Part shown: positions 28,845 to 37,459 of the stretch, in pieces
Position numbering within the stretch: the stretch's first letter is position 1
Layout: every line of letters starts with the position of its first letter
From: Mariniphaga sp041686935
GTDB lineage: Bacteria; Bacteroidota; Bacteroidia; Bacteroidales; Prolixibacteraceae
Length of the DNA: 64,000 nt
Assembly (NCBI GenBank): GCA_041686935.1
Contig: JAWLCW010000003.1
Span: 271,150 to 335,149, forward strand
Direction of reading: 5' to 3'
The notes under the pieces: model-generated
What the model was told of the DNA's origin: nothing
Seen by the model: the letters and a program-made list of their open reading frames with translations, nothing else
Database searches by the model: none
Program-made: the position numbers and the translations under genes

Positions 28845-30266
28845 ATGATGAAGAACATTATAATTATTGGATTGCTCTTTTCCTTGGTAACAGGCTGCGG
28901 TCAAACAAAACAAAACAGAGGAGAGCAGGAAAAAAAAAGTGCCGTTTCACTTACCGATGAGCAACTGCTCGATTCGGTGCAATACCAATATTTCCAGTAT
29001 TTCTGGGATGGTGCTGAACCTAACTCGGGAATGGCACGTGAGCGGTTTCATGTGGACGGGGTTTACCCGCAAAACGATAAACATGTTGTAACTACCGGCG
29101 GCGGCGGATTTGGCCTAATGGCCATTCTGGTTGGAATTGAACGTGGATTTATTACCCGGCAGCAAGGTTTTGAGCGCTTTCAGCAAATTATTAATTTCCT
29201 TGAAAAAGCCGAACGTTTTCATGGTGTGTGGCCGCACTGGCTCGACGGCGAAACCGGAAAAGTGAAACCGTTTTCCCAAAATGATGATGGCGGTGATTTG
29301 GTGGAAACATCATTCCTCGTGCAGGGCCTTCTGGCGGTAAAAGAATATTTTAAAAACGGGATTGCACAAGAACAGCAACTTGCAGCCAAAATTGACCAAC
29401 TTTGGCGCGAAGTGGAGTGGGACTGGTACACCCGTGGTGAAAATGTGCTGTACTGGCACTGGTCGTCCAATGTGGGCTGGCAAATGAACCACAAAATTAC
29501 AGGCTACAACGAGTGTCTGATTACTTACATTCTGGCGGCTGCTTCGCCTACTCATCCCATTAAACCGGAAGTTTACCACGAAGGTTGGGCGCAAAACGGA
29601 GATATTTCGGTGGAAAACACCATTTGGGACCACACGCTTCGGTTAAAACACCATGGCGATCCGGTGAAAGGCGGTCCGTTGTTCTGGGCGCACTATTCCT
29701 ACCTGGGCCTCGATCCGCGTGGCCTCACCGATCAGTATGCCGATTACTGGGAACTGAATGTTTCCCATACTATGATTAACCGGCAGCATTGCATTGAAAA
29801 CCCGCATGGCTACGATGGATATGGTGAAAACTGCTGGGGACTCACAGCCAGCTATTCGGTTCCGGGTGCAGTTCAGTATTTCGAAGGCCGGTCGGATGAA
29901 AAACCCGTAACAGGGAATTCCGGCCAGACCGGGTATGCAGCACATCATCCCAAACTGGATTTGGGTGTAATTTCACCAACGGCAGCCCTTTCTTCGTTTC
30001 CGTATGCACACGAAGAAGTAATGCCGGTCATCCGACATTTTTACGAAAACCTGGGACACAAAATCTGGGGAAGGTATGGATTTTACGATGCCTTCAGCCA
30101 GGAGTACGACTGGTACCCGCAACGCTATCTGGCCATCGACCAGGGGCCTGTTCCGGTGATGATTGAAAACCACCGCTCCGGGTTACTGTGGAATCTGTTT
30201 ATGCAGAATGAAGATGTCCAAAAAGGGTTAAAAAAACTGGGATTTGAAAGTCCGCATTTCAATTAA
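28845..30266 (+). CDS. Glucoamylase-like (PF10091) lipoprotein, GH144-type endo-beta-1,2-glucanase candidate
   Basis: The 473-residue product is a lipoprotein (lipobox to C18, LLFSLVTGCG). Its body is an (alpha/alpha)6-barrel of the Glycoamylase-like family: FQYFWDGAEPNSGMARER at the start, TTGGGGFGLMAILVG, then the signature NDDGGDLVETSFL, and YHWSSNVGWQMN-type and DQGPVPVMIENHRSGLLW segments later. CAZy family GH144, containing endo-beta-1,2-glucanases of Bacteroidota, falls in this Pfam family; several other PF10091 members are uncharacterised. It shares most motifs with the 31.0-33.4 kb gene, so the PUL has two paralogues. It acts in the periplasm or at the surface. Subfamily assignment needs a tree. 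Confidence 0.85.
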   Translation: MMKNIIIIGLLFSLVTGCGQTKQNRGEQEKKSAVSLTDEQLLDSVQYQYFQYFWDGAEPNSGMARERFHVDGVYPQNDKHVVTTGGGGFGLMAILVGIERGFITRQQGFERFQQIINFLEKAERFHGVWPHWLDGETGKVKPFSQNDDGGDLVETSFLVQGLLAVKEYFKNGIAQEQQLAAKIDQLWREVEWDWYTRGENVLYWHWSSNVGWQMNHKITGYNECLITYILAAASPTHPIKPEVYHEGWAQNGDISVENTIWDHTLRLKHHGDPVKGGPLFWAHYSYLGLDPRGLTDQYADYWELNVSHTMINRQHCIENPHGYDGYGENCWGLTASYSVPGAVQYFEGRSDEKPVTGNSGQTGYAAHHPKLDLGVISPTAALSSFPYAHEEVMPVIRHFYENLGHKIWGRYGFYDAFSQEYDWYPQRYLAIDQGPVPVMIENHRSGLLWNLFMQNEDVQKGLKKLGFESPHFN

Positions 30267-30276
30267 ATTCAATACA

Positions 30277-31029
30277 ATGAAAAAATTAAATCTTCTTTTC
30301 GTTCTGTTTTTCCTGATAAGTTTTTCAGGCTTCACCTTAGCACAAGGTATTGGTTATTTTGAAACCGAAGGTTACACCCGGTTGTTCAACGGAGAAAATC
30401 TGGATGGCTGGAAAATTCCGGAAGGGGATAACGGTCACTGGTCGGTTATCGACGGTGTGATTGATTACGATGCACAGTCCGAGGCGAAAGGAGACAAAAA
30501 TTTGTGGACCGAAAAGGAATACAAAGACTTTGTACTTCATGTGGAATGGAGATTCAAAGGTTACGGCGACCACCTTTTTCCGTTGCCCACTATTTTGCCA
30601 AACGGCGAATATCTGCGCGATGAAAACGGTGAAATCATTGAACCTTTGGGGCCGAATTCCGACTCCGGCATTCTACTGAAAGGTGCGGGGCAAACAAACC
30701 TTTGGTGCTGGTCTGTGGGCTCCGGCGAATTGTGGTCGGTTCGAAACGACCGTTCATTACCGACAGAAGTTCGCGCTGCTGCAGTCCCTTCAGAAAATGC
30801 AGATAAACCGGTTGGGCAATGGAATGCATTTGATATTACAGTGAAAGGCGATCGAATTACAGTGGTTAACAACGGAATCGTAGTTATAAATAATGCACTT
30901 TACCCCGGACTGGATGTAACAGGTCCTTTGGGATTGCAGCACCACGGCGGAATAAATCCTGAAACCGGAAAATTAAGGGGCGCTTCCAGTTTGGTACAGT
31001 TTCGCAACATTTGGATTAAGAAGTTGTAA
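30277..31029 (+). CDS. Secreted DUF1080 (3-keto-disaccharide hydrolase-like) protein
   Basis: From the ATG at 30277 (MKKLNLLFVLFFLISFSG) the product is 250 residues with a clean signal peptide ending at TLAQG; an upstream in-frame ATG at 30244 overlaps the previous gene and is unlikely. The rest is one DUF1080 (PF06439) concanavalin-like domain: YTRLFNGENLDGWKIP, DFVLHVEWRF, SDSGILLKG, GPLGLQHHGG and VQFRNIWIKKL. Some family members hydrolyse 3-keto-glycosides, others only bind sugar; I cannot separate these by eye. It sits 10 bases after the first GH144-like gene and just before the second, so it belongs to the degradation set. Confidence 0.87.
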   Translation: MKKLNLLFVLFFLISFSGFTLAQGIGYFETEGYTRLFNGENLDGWKIPEGDNGHWSVIDGVIDYDAQSEAKGDKNLWTEKEYKDFVLHVEWRFKGYGDHLFPLPTILPNGEYLRDENGEIIEPLGPNSDSGILLKGAGQTNLWCWSVGSGELWSVRNDRSLPTEVRAAAVPSENADKPVGQWNAFDITVKGDRITVVNNGIVVINNALYPGLDVTGPLGLQHHGGINPETGKLRGASSLVQFRNIWIKKL

Positions 31030-31032
31030 AAA

Positions 31033-33438
31033 ATGAAGTGGTTTTTAATACTGGGATTTACATTGTTGTTTTCTGCTACCGGTAAGAGTCAGGAAGTATT
31101 TTTTTTCACCGAAGGGACAAACAATTCGTTTTATGACCAGGGTGTGGTAGATAAAAGTAATTTGGGTGAAAGTACATTTGAGTTCACTTATCCCCCTGGG
31201 CTGCCGCAATACAATGACAAAATGCCCTGTTCAACCAAAGCTTACAAAGGTTCCTCCTCGCTGAAATTCAACTACACTTCGGCTGAAAACGGAAACTGGC
31301 GGGTAACCATATACCGGTCCGACTGGTCAACCGCCGATATTTCCGCTTTGGATTCACTGGCATTTTTTGTTTTTTCTGAAAATGAATTTCCAGCCACTGC
31401 GCTGCCTTTGATCGGTTTCCGTGCAGTAAATAAAAGTGGATTGGGCGATGTGAATTCACAGCTTTTTTCGCTCGTGAATTACAACGAAGATATTCCTGCA
31501 AATGAATGGACAAAAGTGAATTTCCCGCTTTCCGTTCTTTTTAACAACAACGAAAGCGATGATCTTGATTTCACCAAAGTAAAAGGCATCATTTTTAGCC
31601 AGTCGGAAAACAATGGAACATCGAGGTTGATTTTGGTCGATGAAATTTCAGCATTTAGAAGTATTTCTGAAATACCTGCTGTGGAAAATCTTTTGGCCAG
31701 TGGTTACGACAGCCACGCCGAACTGAGCTGGGATTTTCCCATGGAAGATTTGGTTTACCGGATTTATGCCTCATTCGATGACGGAGAAAACTTTGAACTC
31801 CGTGCCGAAACGTCCGAAAACTATTACCTCGATTTTGTTCCCGAAAAGGCACGAAACAGCGAAGTGTTTTACCGCGTGGTTTCCACTTTCCAGGGAAACG
31901 AATCGGAACCGGCAGAAACATCGGCCCAAATCAGGGATTTTTCGGATGATGAATTAATGGACATGGTGCAACGTTACACATTCCGGTATTTTTGGGAGGG
32001 CGCCCACCAGGCCACCGGTATGGCGCTGGAGCGCTCCAACGGAAATGGCCGCACTGCCGCATCGGGTGCTACGGGAATGGGGCTGATGGCTATGATTGTC
32101 GCCTACGAGCGGGATTACAGACCGAAAGAGGAAATTAAAGACCGAATCCTGAAAATCCTGGAATTTCTGGAAAACTGCGAACGCCACCACGGCGCCTGGT
32201 CGCACTGGTACAATGCCGATACCTACCAAACTCAACCATTTTCTGCCGACGACGATGGCGGCGACATTGTGGAAACTTCGTTTGTGGCCCAGGGATTGAT
32301 TGCACTGAAAAACTATTTTTCCGGAACCGATGCCAAATCGGTGCAGATTCGGAAAACGGCTGATGCACTTTGGAAGGGAATTGACTGGGACTGGTACCGA
32401 AACGGGCAAAATGTGTTGTTCTGGCACTGGTCGCCCAACATCAATTTTCAGAAAAACATGAAAGTAACCGGCTGGAATGAATGCCTGGTAACTTATGTAA
32501 TGGCCGCTTCATCTCTCACACACGGAATATCTAAATTAGTTTACGACCAGGGTTGGGCGCGTAACGGAGCCATGGTAAATCCACGCACTTTTTACGGGCA
32601 CGAAATCCGGTTGTCACCCGACTGGGGCGGTCCGCTGTTCTGGATTCACTATTCGCACCTGGGAATCAATCCGCATGGTTTATCCGACATGTATGCCAAC
32701 TACTGGCAGGAACATGTGAACACGGCAAAAATTCACCATTCGTATGCTGTTGCCAATCCGAAAGGACACGCAGGATACAGCGATAAAAACTGGGGGCTTA
32801 CCGCCAGCGACGATCCGTATGGTTACACCGCTCACCAGCCCATGAGCAACGACAACGGAACCATTAGTCCCACGGCTGCACTGGCCAGCATGCCCTATAC
32901 ACCCGAAGAATCGATGAAAGCACTGAAATATTTTTACCGCGAACGGGGAAAAGATTTGTTTGGCATTTACGGCCCGTACGATGCATTTAACGACTACCTT
33001 GGCTGGGTGCAAAAAGCATACATCGGTATAGACCAGGGGCCCATTATGGTGATGCTGGAAAATCACCGTACCGGTTTGCTGTGGAATAGTGTTATGAAAG
33101 ATGCCGATGTGCAGGCGGGCCTTGACAAGCTGGGCTTTCAGTATGAAACATCGACCGGAACGAAGAAAATAAGTTCCGGAGGAGAAATGAAAATTTTTCC
33201 AAATCCGGCGTCTGAAAAAGTTTATATTTTCCTGCCGGATGCAAATTTTAACCAGCCTTTAGTAATGAAGGTTTTTTCTGTGGACGGAAAGATGGTTTTA
33301 ACAAAAAATGTTGAACTGGCAGGAACAGAATTTTCGTTCGATTGTGCAGAATTGCAAAACGGATTTTACCTGATGCAATTGCAGATCGGAGAGAATTATT
33401 TTCAAACCAAATTACTGATTCAGAAACAAAACAGATGA
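31033..33438 (+). CDS. Secreted GH144/PF10091-type enzyme with N-terminal CBM-like, Fn3 and type IX sorting domains
   Basis: An 801-residue secreted enzyme. A signal peptide (1-19) leads to a galactose-binding-like/CBM module (about 25-210, ending GIIFSQSENNGTSRLILVDEI), an Fn3-like domain (about 215-300), the PF10091 barrel (about 305-705; YTFRYFWEGAHQATGMALER, DDDGGDIVETSFVAQG, DQGPIMVMLENHRTGLLW), and a C-terminal type IX secretion tail (about 720-801, MKIFPNPASEKVYIF to LLIQKQN). So it is sent to the outside by the gliding/Por system, whereas its paralogue is a lipoprotein. The pair could act in sequence, first outside and then at or below the membrane. Its start is 3 bases after the DUF1080 stop. 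Confidence 0.85.
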   Translation: MKWFLILGFTLLFSATGKSQEVFFFTEGTNNSFYDQGVVDKSNLGESTFEFTYPPGLPQYNDKMPCSTKAYKGSSSLKFNYTSAENGNWRVTIYRSDWSTADISALDSLAFFVFSENEFPATALPLIGFRAVNKSGLGDVNSQLFSLVNYNEDIPANEWTKVNFPLSVLFNNNESDDLDFTKVKGIIFSQSENNGTSRLILVDEISAFRSISEIPAVENLLASGYDSHAELSWDFPMEDLVYRIYASFDDGENFELRAETSENYYLDFVPEKARNSEVFYRVVSTFQGNESEPAETSAQIRDFSDDELMDMVQRYTFRYFWEGAHQATGMALERSNGNGRTAASGATGMGLMAMIVAYERDYRPKEEIKDRILKILEFLENCERHHGAWSHWYNADTYQTQPFSADDDGGDIVETSFVAQGLIALKNYFSGTDAKSVQIRKTADALWKGIDWDWYRNGQNVLFWHWSPNINFQKNMKVTGWNECLVTYVMAASSLTHGISKLVYDQGWARNGAMVNPRTFYGHEIRLSPDWGGPLFWIHYSHLGINPHGLSDMYANYWQEHVNTAKIHHSYAVANPKGHAGYSDKNWGLTASDDPYGYTAHQPMSNDNGTISPTAALASMPYTPEESMKALKYFYRERGKDLFGIYGPYDAFNDYLGWVQKAYIGIDQGPIMVMLENHRTGLLWNSVMKDADVQAGLDKLGFQYETSTGTKKISSGGEMKIFPNPASEKVYIFLPDANFNQPLVMKVFSVDGKMVLTKNVELAGTEFSFDCAELQNGFYLMQLQIGENYFQTKLLIQKQNR

Positions 33439-33492
33439 TGAAACAACTACGTCAAATTCCTAATCATTATGCACCTGTGAAAGAATAGTTTT

Positions 33493-33608
33493 TTACATCG
33501 TGGCTTCAGCCCGGTGAACAGAAACGGCCTAAAACTAAAAGGCTTCAGCCGTTAAAGAGGTTAAATGCTAAAGCCATAGAAAATGCTGAAAAAGTTAAAC
33601 ACCGGGCT
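33493..33608. repeat. 116-bp palindromic repeat, copy 1
   Basis: This unit is about 90 percent identical to 35325-35440 (differences at roughly ten positions, counted by eye). It folds on itself: AGCCCGGTG near the left end is the reverse complement of CACCGGGCT at the right end, and GGCTTCAGCC pairs with the GCTAAAGCC segment inside. It lies just before the sulfatase gene. Confidence 0.85.
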
Positions 33609-33628
33609 AAAGCGCCGGTGAAAAAAGA

Positions 33629-35188
33629 ATGAAAATGAAATTTTTTTTAATCAGCGGAGCAGTTATACTTTTTTTATTATCTGGATGTGCCGGAAGCGGT
33701 AAACAGGAACGGGAGAAGCCCAACATTCTTTTCATCATGTCCGACGACCATGCCGTGCAGGCCATCAGTGCTTACGGGTATCCGGTGTCGCAACTGGCGC
33801 CAACACCCAACATCGACCGGCTGGCAGATCAGGGCGCATTGTTTATTGCAAATTACTGCGGAAACTCCATTTGCGGGCCCAGCCGGGCGAGTGTGCTCAC
33901 CGGGAAACACAGCCACAAAAACGGGTTCATGCGCAACACAAGAGAGGGTTTCGATGGATCGCAACAAACCCTTCCCAAAATATTACAAGCCAGCGGTTAC
34001 CAAACTGCCATCATCGGGAAATGGCATTTGGTTTCCAAACCCACCGGTTTCGATTTCTGGAAAATCCTGAACGACCAGGGAGAATACAACAATCCCGATT
34101 TTATAACTGAAAACGATACGGTTAATTATCCGGGATACGCCACGGATTTGATTACCGGTTTTACAAAGGAATGGCTAGATAGCCGCAATAAGGAAAAGCC
34201 TTTCTTTTTGATGATGCACCACAAGGCGCCGCACCGCAACTGGATGCCCGCCGAAAGGCATTATAACCTTTACGACGAGGTAGAATTCCCGGTTCCTGAA
34301 ACTTTTTTTGATGATTATGAAGGGCGTTTTGCCGCTGCCAGCCAGGAGATGAACATTTACCGCGACATATACGAGGGACACGACCTGAAAATGGTGGAAA
34401 CCAAAGGAAGCCGGGAATTACGTTTCGATCCCTGGCCGCATGTGTGGATCGACCGCATGACGCCTGAAGAAAAAGAACGGTTTTGGACCGCCTACCGCGA
34501 AAAGACAGATTCCTTTTTCGAACTCGATCCCGAAGACAAAAAAAGCATTGCACTTTGGAAATTTCAGCGCTATTTGCAGGACTATCTGGCCACCATCAAA
34601 TCGGTGGACGAAAGCGTAGGTGAAATTATGGATTACCTCGACGAAAACGGACTGGCTGAAAATACCATCGTGGTTTACACCACCGACCAGGGATTTTACC
34701 TTGGCGAACACGGCTGGTTCGATAAGCGGTTTATGTATGAAGAGTCGATGATTATGCCCATGGTAATTCGTTACCCCGGAAAAGTTGAGGAGAAAACCGT
34801 AGTTTCTGAACTAACTCAGAACATCGATTTTGCGCCCACTTTTTTGGATTTTGCCGGAATTGAAATTCCCGAAGATATGCAGGGCGTTTCGTTCCGGTCC
34901 CTGCTTGAAAATAAACAGCCGGAAAACTGGCGCAATGCTTTGTATTACCACTATTACGAGTTTCCCGGATTTCACAGTGTACGTGCACATTACGGCGTGA
35001 AAACAAAACGGTATAAACTGATACACTTTTATAAAGAAGATAGTTGGGAATTATTCGACCTCGAAGCCGATCCGTTTGAAATCAACAACATTTACGGAAA
35101 GGAAGGTACCGAAGAAATTACCGAAGAATTGAAGCAGGAACTTAAACGATTACAAACACTTTATGAAGTGCCGGAAGAACATAAATGA
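33629..35188 (+). CDS. S1-family (arylsulfatase-type) sulfatase lipoprotein
   Basis: Removes sulfate esters from carbohydrate. The 519-residue protein has a lipobox to C20 (LLSGC). The sulfatase core shows metal ligands D39 and D40 in IMSDDHAV, C82 in CGPSR (the Cys that must be converted to formylglycine), and K131 and H133 in GKWHL. Later metal residues sit in TTDQGFYLGEHGWFDK. The motif is the Cys type, so a formylglycine-generating enzyme, not in this window, is needed. The gene is bounded on both sides by the 116-bp repeat, unlike any other PUL gene. Its C-terminal domain (YYEFPGFHSVRAHYGV, YKLIHFY) resembles glucosamine-6-sulfatase-type S1_11 enzymes, but that is a weak call. Confidence 0.9.
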   Translation: MKMKFFLISGAVILFLLSGCAGSGKQEREKPNILFIMSDDHAVQAISAYGYPVSQLAPTPNIDRLADQGALFIANYCGNSICGPSRASVLTGKHSHKNGFMRNTREGFDGSQQTLPKILQASGYQTAIIGKWHLVSKPTGFDFWKILNDQGEYNNPDFITENDTVNYPGYATDLITGFTKEWLDSRNKEKPFFLMMHHKAPHRNWMPAERHYNLYDEVEFPVPETFFDDYEGRFAAASQEMNIYRDIYEGHDLKMVETKGSRELRFDPWPHVWIDRMTPEEKERFWTAYREKTDSFFELDPEDKKSIALWKFQRYLQDYLATIKSVDESVGEIMDYLDENGLAENTIVVYTTDQGFYLGEHGWFDKRFMYEESMIMPMVIRYPGKVEEKTVVSELTQNIDFAPTFLDFAGIEIPEDMQGVSFRSLLENKQPENWRNALYYHYYEFPGFHSVRAHYGVKTKRYKLIHFYKEDSWELFDLEADPFEINNIYGKEGTEEITEELKQELKRLQTLYEVPEEHK

Positions 35189-35324
35189 ATCTGTCTAATA
35201 AATATAAAAGGTATGATAGAATGTGAAATATTATGAATTAAAAGTTCCCGCTGATTACGCAGACGGGCGCACGACAAATTCCATATTATTATGAGCTTTA
35301 TGAGCCTGGGGAAAAATGGATTTC

Positions 35325-35440
35325 TTACACCGTGGCTTCAGCCCGGTGAACAGAAACGGCCTAAAACTAAAAGGCTTCAGCCGTTAAAGAGGTTAAATAC
35401 TAAAGCCACAAAAAATGTTGAAAAAATTAACCGCCGGGCT
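35325..35440. repeat. 116-bp palindromic repeat, copy 2
   Basis: Second copy of the unit at 33493-33608, same orientation, 1832 bases downstream. It lies in the 438-base gap between the sulfatase and the GH43-like gene. The gap also contains a 12-base inverted pair, TTCCCGCTGATT (35245-35256) and AATCAGCGGGAA (35591-35602), that encloses the repeat. A 90-codon open frame across it is an artefact of the repeat. Confidence 0.85.
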
Positions 35441-35626
35441 TTCCGTTGGAATCCCTTTGGAAAAAGCATCGGAGAAAAAAGTATAAATGCTTTGAAGCGT
35501 GCTGTAAAACTTAGAATTTGCCGCACACCCACGCAGATTGCCGCAGAAAAGAATCAGCGTTAATTGGCAAATTGAAAATCAACGAAGTCAAATCAGCGGG
35601 AAATAGAATAAGTTAATACATAAATT

Positions 35627-37447
35627 ATGAAAATGAGAAAGAGCAACAAACAATCAATTATAACAGTTTTGGCCATCCTTATTTGTGCTGCCGGATTAAA
35701 AGCCCAGGAAATAGTGGCGGACACCTACTGTAACCCGCTCGATATAGATTACACCTATATGGTTTACAATTCGAGCCGGAATATTTCGTACCGTTCAGGT
35801 GCCGATCCGGCTGTAATTGAATTCCGGGGTGAATATTACATGTTTGTCACCCGTTCTTTTGGGTACTGGCATTCAACCGATTTGATCAACTGGCAGTTTA
35901 TCAGACCTGTGCAGTGGTTTTTCGAAGGAAGCAATGCTCCAACAGCATTTAATTACAAAGATTCGTTGGTTTACTTTGCCGGTGATCCCGCCGGGTACGG
36001 GAGCATTCTTTATACTGATGATCCCAAAAGCGGGAAATGGACACCCACTGCTTCCATCACCCACAATATACAGGACTCTGAATTATTTATCGACGATGAC
36101 GGCAAAACGTATTTGTACTGGGGCTCGTCGAATGTTCATCCCATTAGAGTAAAGGAATTAAACAAAGACGATCGTTTTCTGGAAACAGGAGTTCAAAAAG
36201 ATTTGATCAACCTGGTGGAAGAGGAACATGGCTGGGAACGTTTTGGCGAAAATAATTTTCATCCTACCATCAAGGAAGGCTACATGGAAGGCGCATCGAT
36301 GACGAAGCACAATGGCAAATACTATTTGCAGTATGCCGCACCCGGCACGCAATTTAATGTTTATGCCGATGGTGTTTACATTGGCGAAACGCCGTTAGGC
36401 CCGTTTACCTATATGAAAAGCAATCCAATGAGTTTTAAGCCGGGCGGTTTTACCAATGGCGCCGGGCACGGGGTAACGGTGAAACAAACCAACGGGCAGT
36501 ACTGGCATTTTGCTACCATGGCTTTGGCTTCCAACTCGCACTGGGAACGCCGTTTGTGTATGTTTCCTACTTATTTTGATGACGACGACCTGATGCACTC
36601 CGATACGCATTACGGCGATTACCCGCGGTTTGCACCCAGTCACCCAACCCGTGCAGGCCAGCACAACGGTTGGATGCTGCTGTCATACAAAGGAAAAACC
36701 ACCGTTTCATCATCCAAAATGCAGATTATAAAAAGCACTTCTACCGATGATGATTTTGATATTACTGAAATGCCACTGGAAAAAAACAGGGAAGGCGAAA
36801 TTATCTCTGAAGTGCTGACCGATGAAAGTCCGAAATCTTTTTGGGTGGCTGAGGCCAATGATAATAAGCAGTGGGTAGAAATAGAAATGTTAAATCCGGG
36901 AAAGATTTATGCATTTCAACTGAATTATCACGATCACGAAACAGGAATTTACACCCGCGTTGACGGCTTGCGGCATCGGTTTACCATAGAAGTTTCAGCA
37001 GACGGCGGAACCTGGCAAACGGTGGTTGACCGAAGCAATAGCTGGAAAGACACGCCTAATGCATACATAGTTCTCAACCAGCCGGTTGAGGGCAAATTTG
37101 TCCGGTATAAAAACATCGAAGTTCCGGGTCCAAATCTGGCGATGTCCGAAATCAGGGTGTTTGGATTGGGTTTTGACGAAAAACCGGCACAGGTGAAAGG
37201 ATTCACGGTAACGCGTCAAACCGACCGCAGAGATGCCACTTTCTCATGGAACCCGGTAAAAGGTGCACAGGGATACAATATTCGTTGGGGAATCGCTCCC
37301 GACAAATTGTACCATTCGTGGCTTATTTATGAAAACAACGAATTGCTGATGCGCAATCTGGATAAAAACACAACCTATTATTTTACCATTGAAGCGTTTA
37401 ACGAAAATGGTATTTCAGAACAAACAGAAATTATTGAAATTAAATAG
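35627..37447 (+). CDS. Secreted GH43-like glycosidase with F5/8-type C and Fn3 domains
   Basis: A 606-residue secreted protein (signal peptide to about 26, GLKAQE). Residues about 45-370 look like a five-bladed GH43/GH117-type propeller: D60 in SGADPAV, D150 in IQDSELFIDDDGKTYLYWG and E221 in GYMEGASMT are placed like the base, pKa-modulating Asp and acid of GH43. A discoidin/F5/8-type carbohydrate-binding domain (about 405-515, WVEIEMLNPGKIYAFQLNY) and an Fn3 domain (about 520-606, TFSWNPVKGAQGYNI) follow. GH43 members act mainly on arabinose, xylose or galactose linkages; the specificity is not readable. The GH3 gene starts 12 bases later. Confidence 0.8.
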   Translation: MKMRKSNKQSIITVLAILICAAGLKAQEIVADTYCNPLDIDYTYMVYNSSRNISYRSGADPAVIEFRGEYYMFVTRSFGYWHSTDLINWQFIRPVQWFFEGSNAPTAFNYKDSLVYFAGDPAGYGSILYTDDPKSGKWTPTASITHNIQDSELFIDDDGKTYLYWGSSNVHPIRVKELNKDDRFLETGVQKDLINLVEEEHGWERFGENNFHPTIKEGYMEGASMTKHNGKYYLQYAAPGTQFNVYADGVYIGETPLGPFTYMKSNPMSFKPGGFTNGAGHGVTVKQTNGQYWHFATMALASNSHWERRLCMFPTYFDDDDLMHSDTHYGDYPRFAPSHPTRAGQHNGWMLLSYKGKTTVSSSKMQIIKSTSTDDDFDITEMPLEKNREGEIISEVLTDESPKSFWVAEANDNKQWVEIEMLNPGKIYAFQLNYHDHETGIYTRVDGLRHRFTIEVSADGGTWQTVVDRSNSWKDTPNAYIVLNQPVEGKFVRYKNIEVPGPNLAMSEIRVFGLGFDEKPAQVKGFTVTRQTDRRDATFSWNPVKGAQGYNIRWGIAPDKLYHSWLIYENNELLMRNLDKNTTYYFTIEAFNENGISEQTEIIEIK

Positions 37448-37459
37448 AAATAGATAATT

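Noticed and set aside
35291..35563. A 90-codon open frame in the gap after the first sulfatase
   Set aside because: Its first half is the 116-bp repeat copy and its second half is more repeat-like sequence. No signal or family is visible; it is most likely not a gene.
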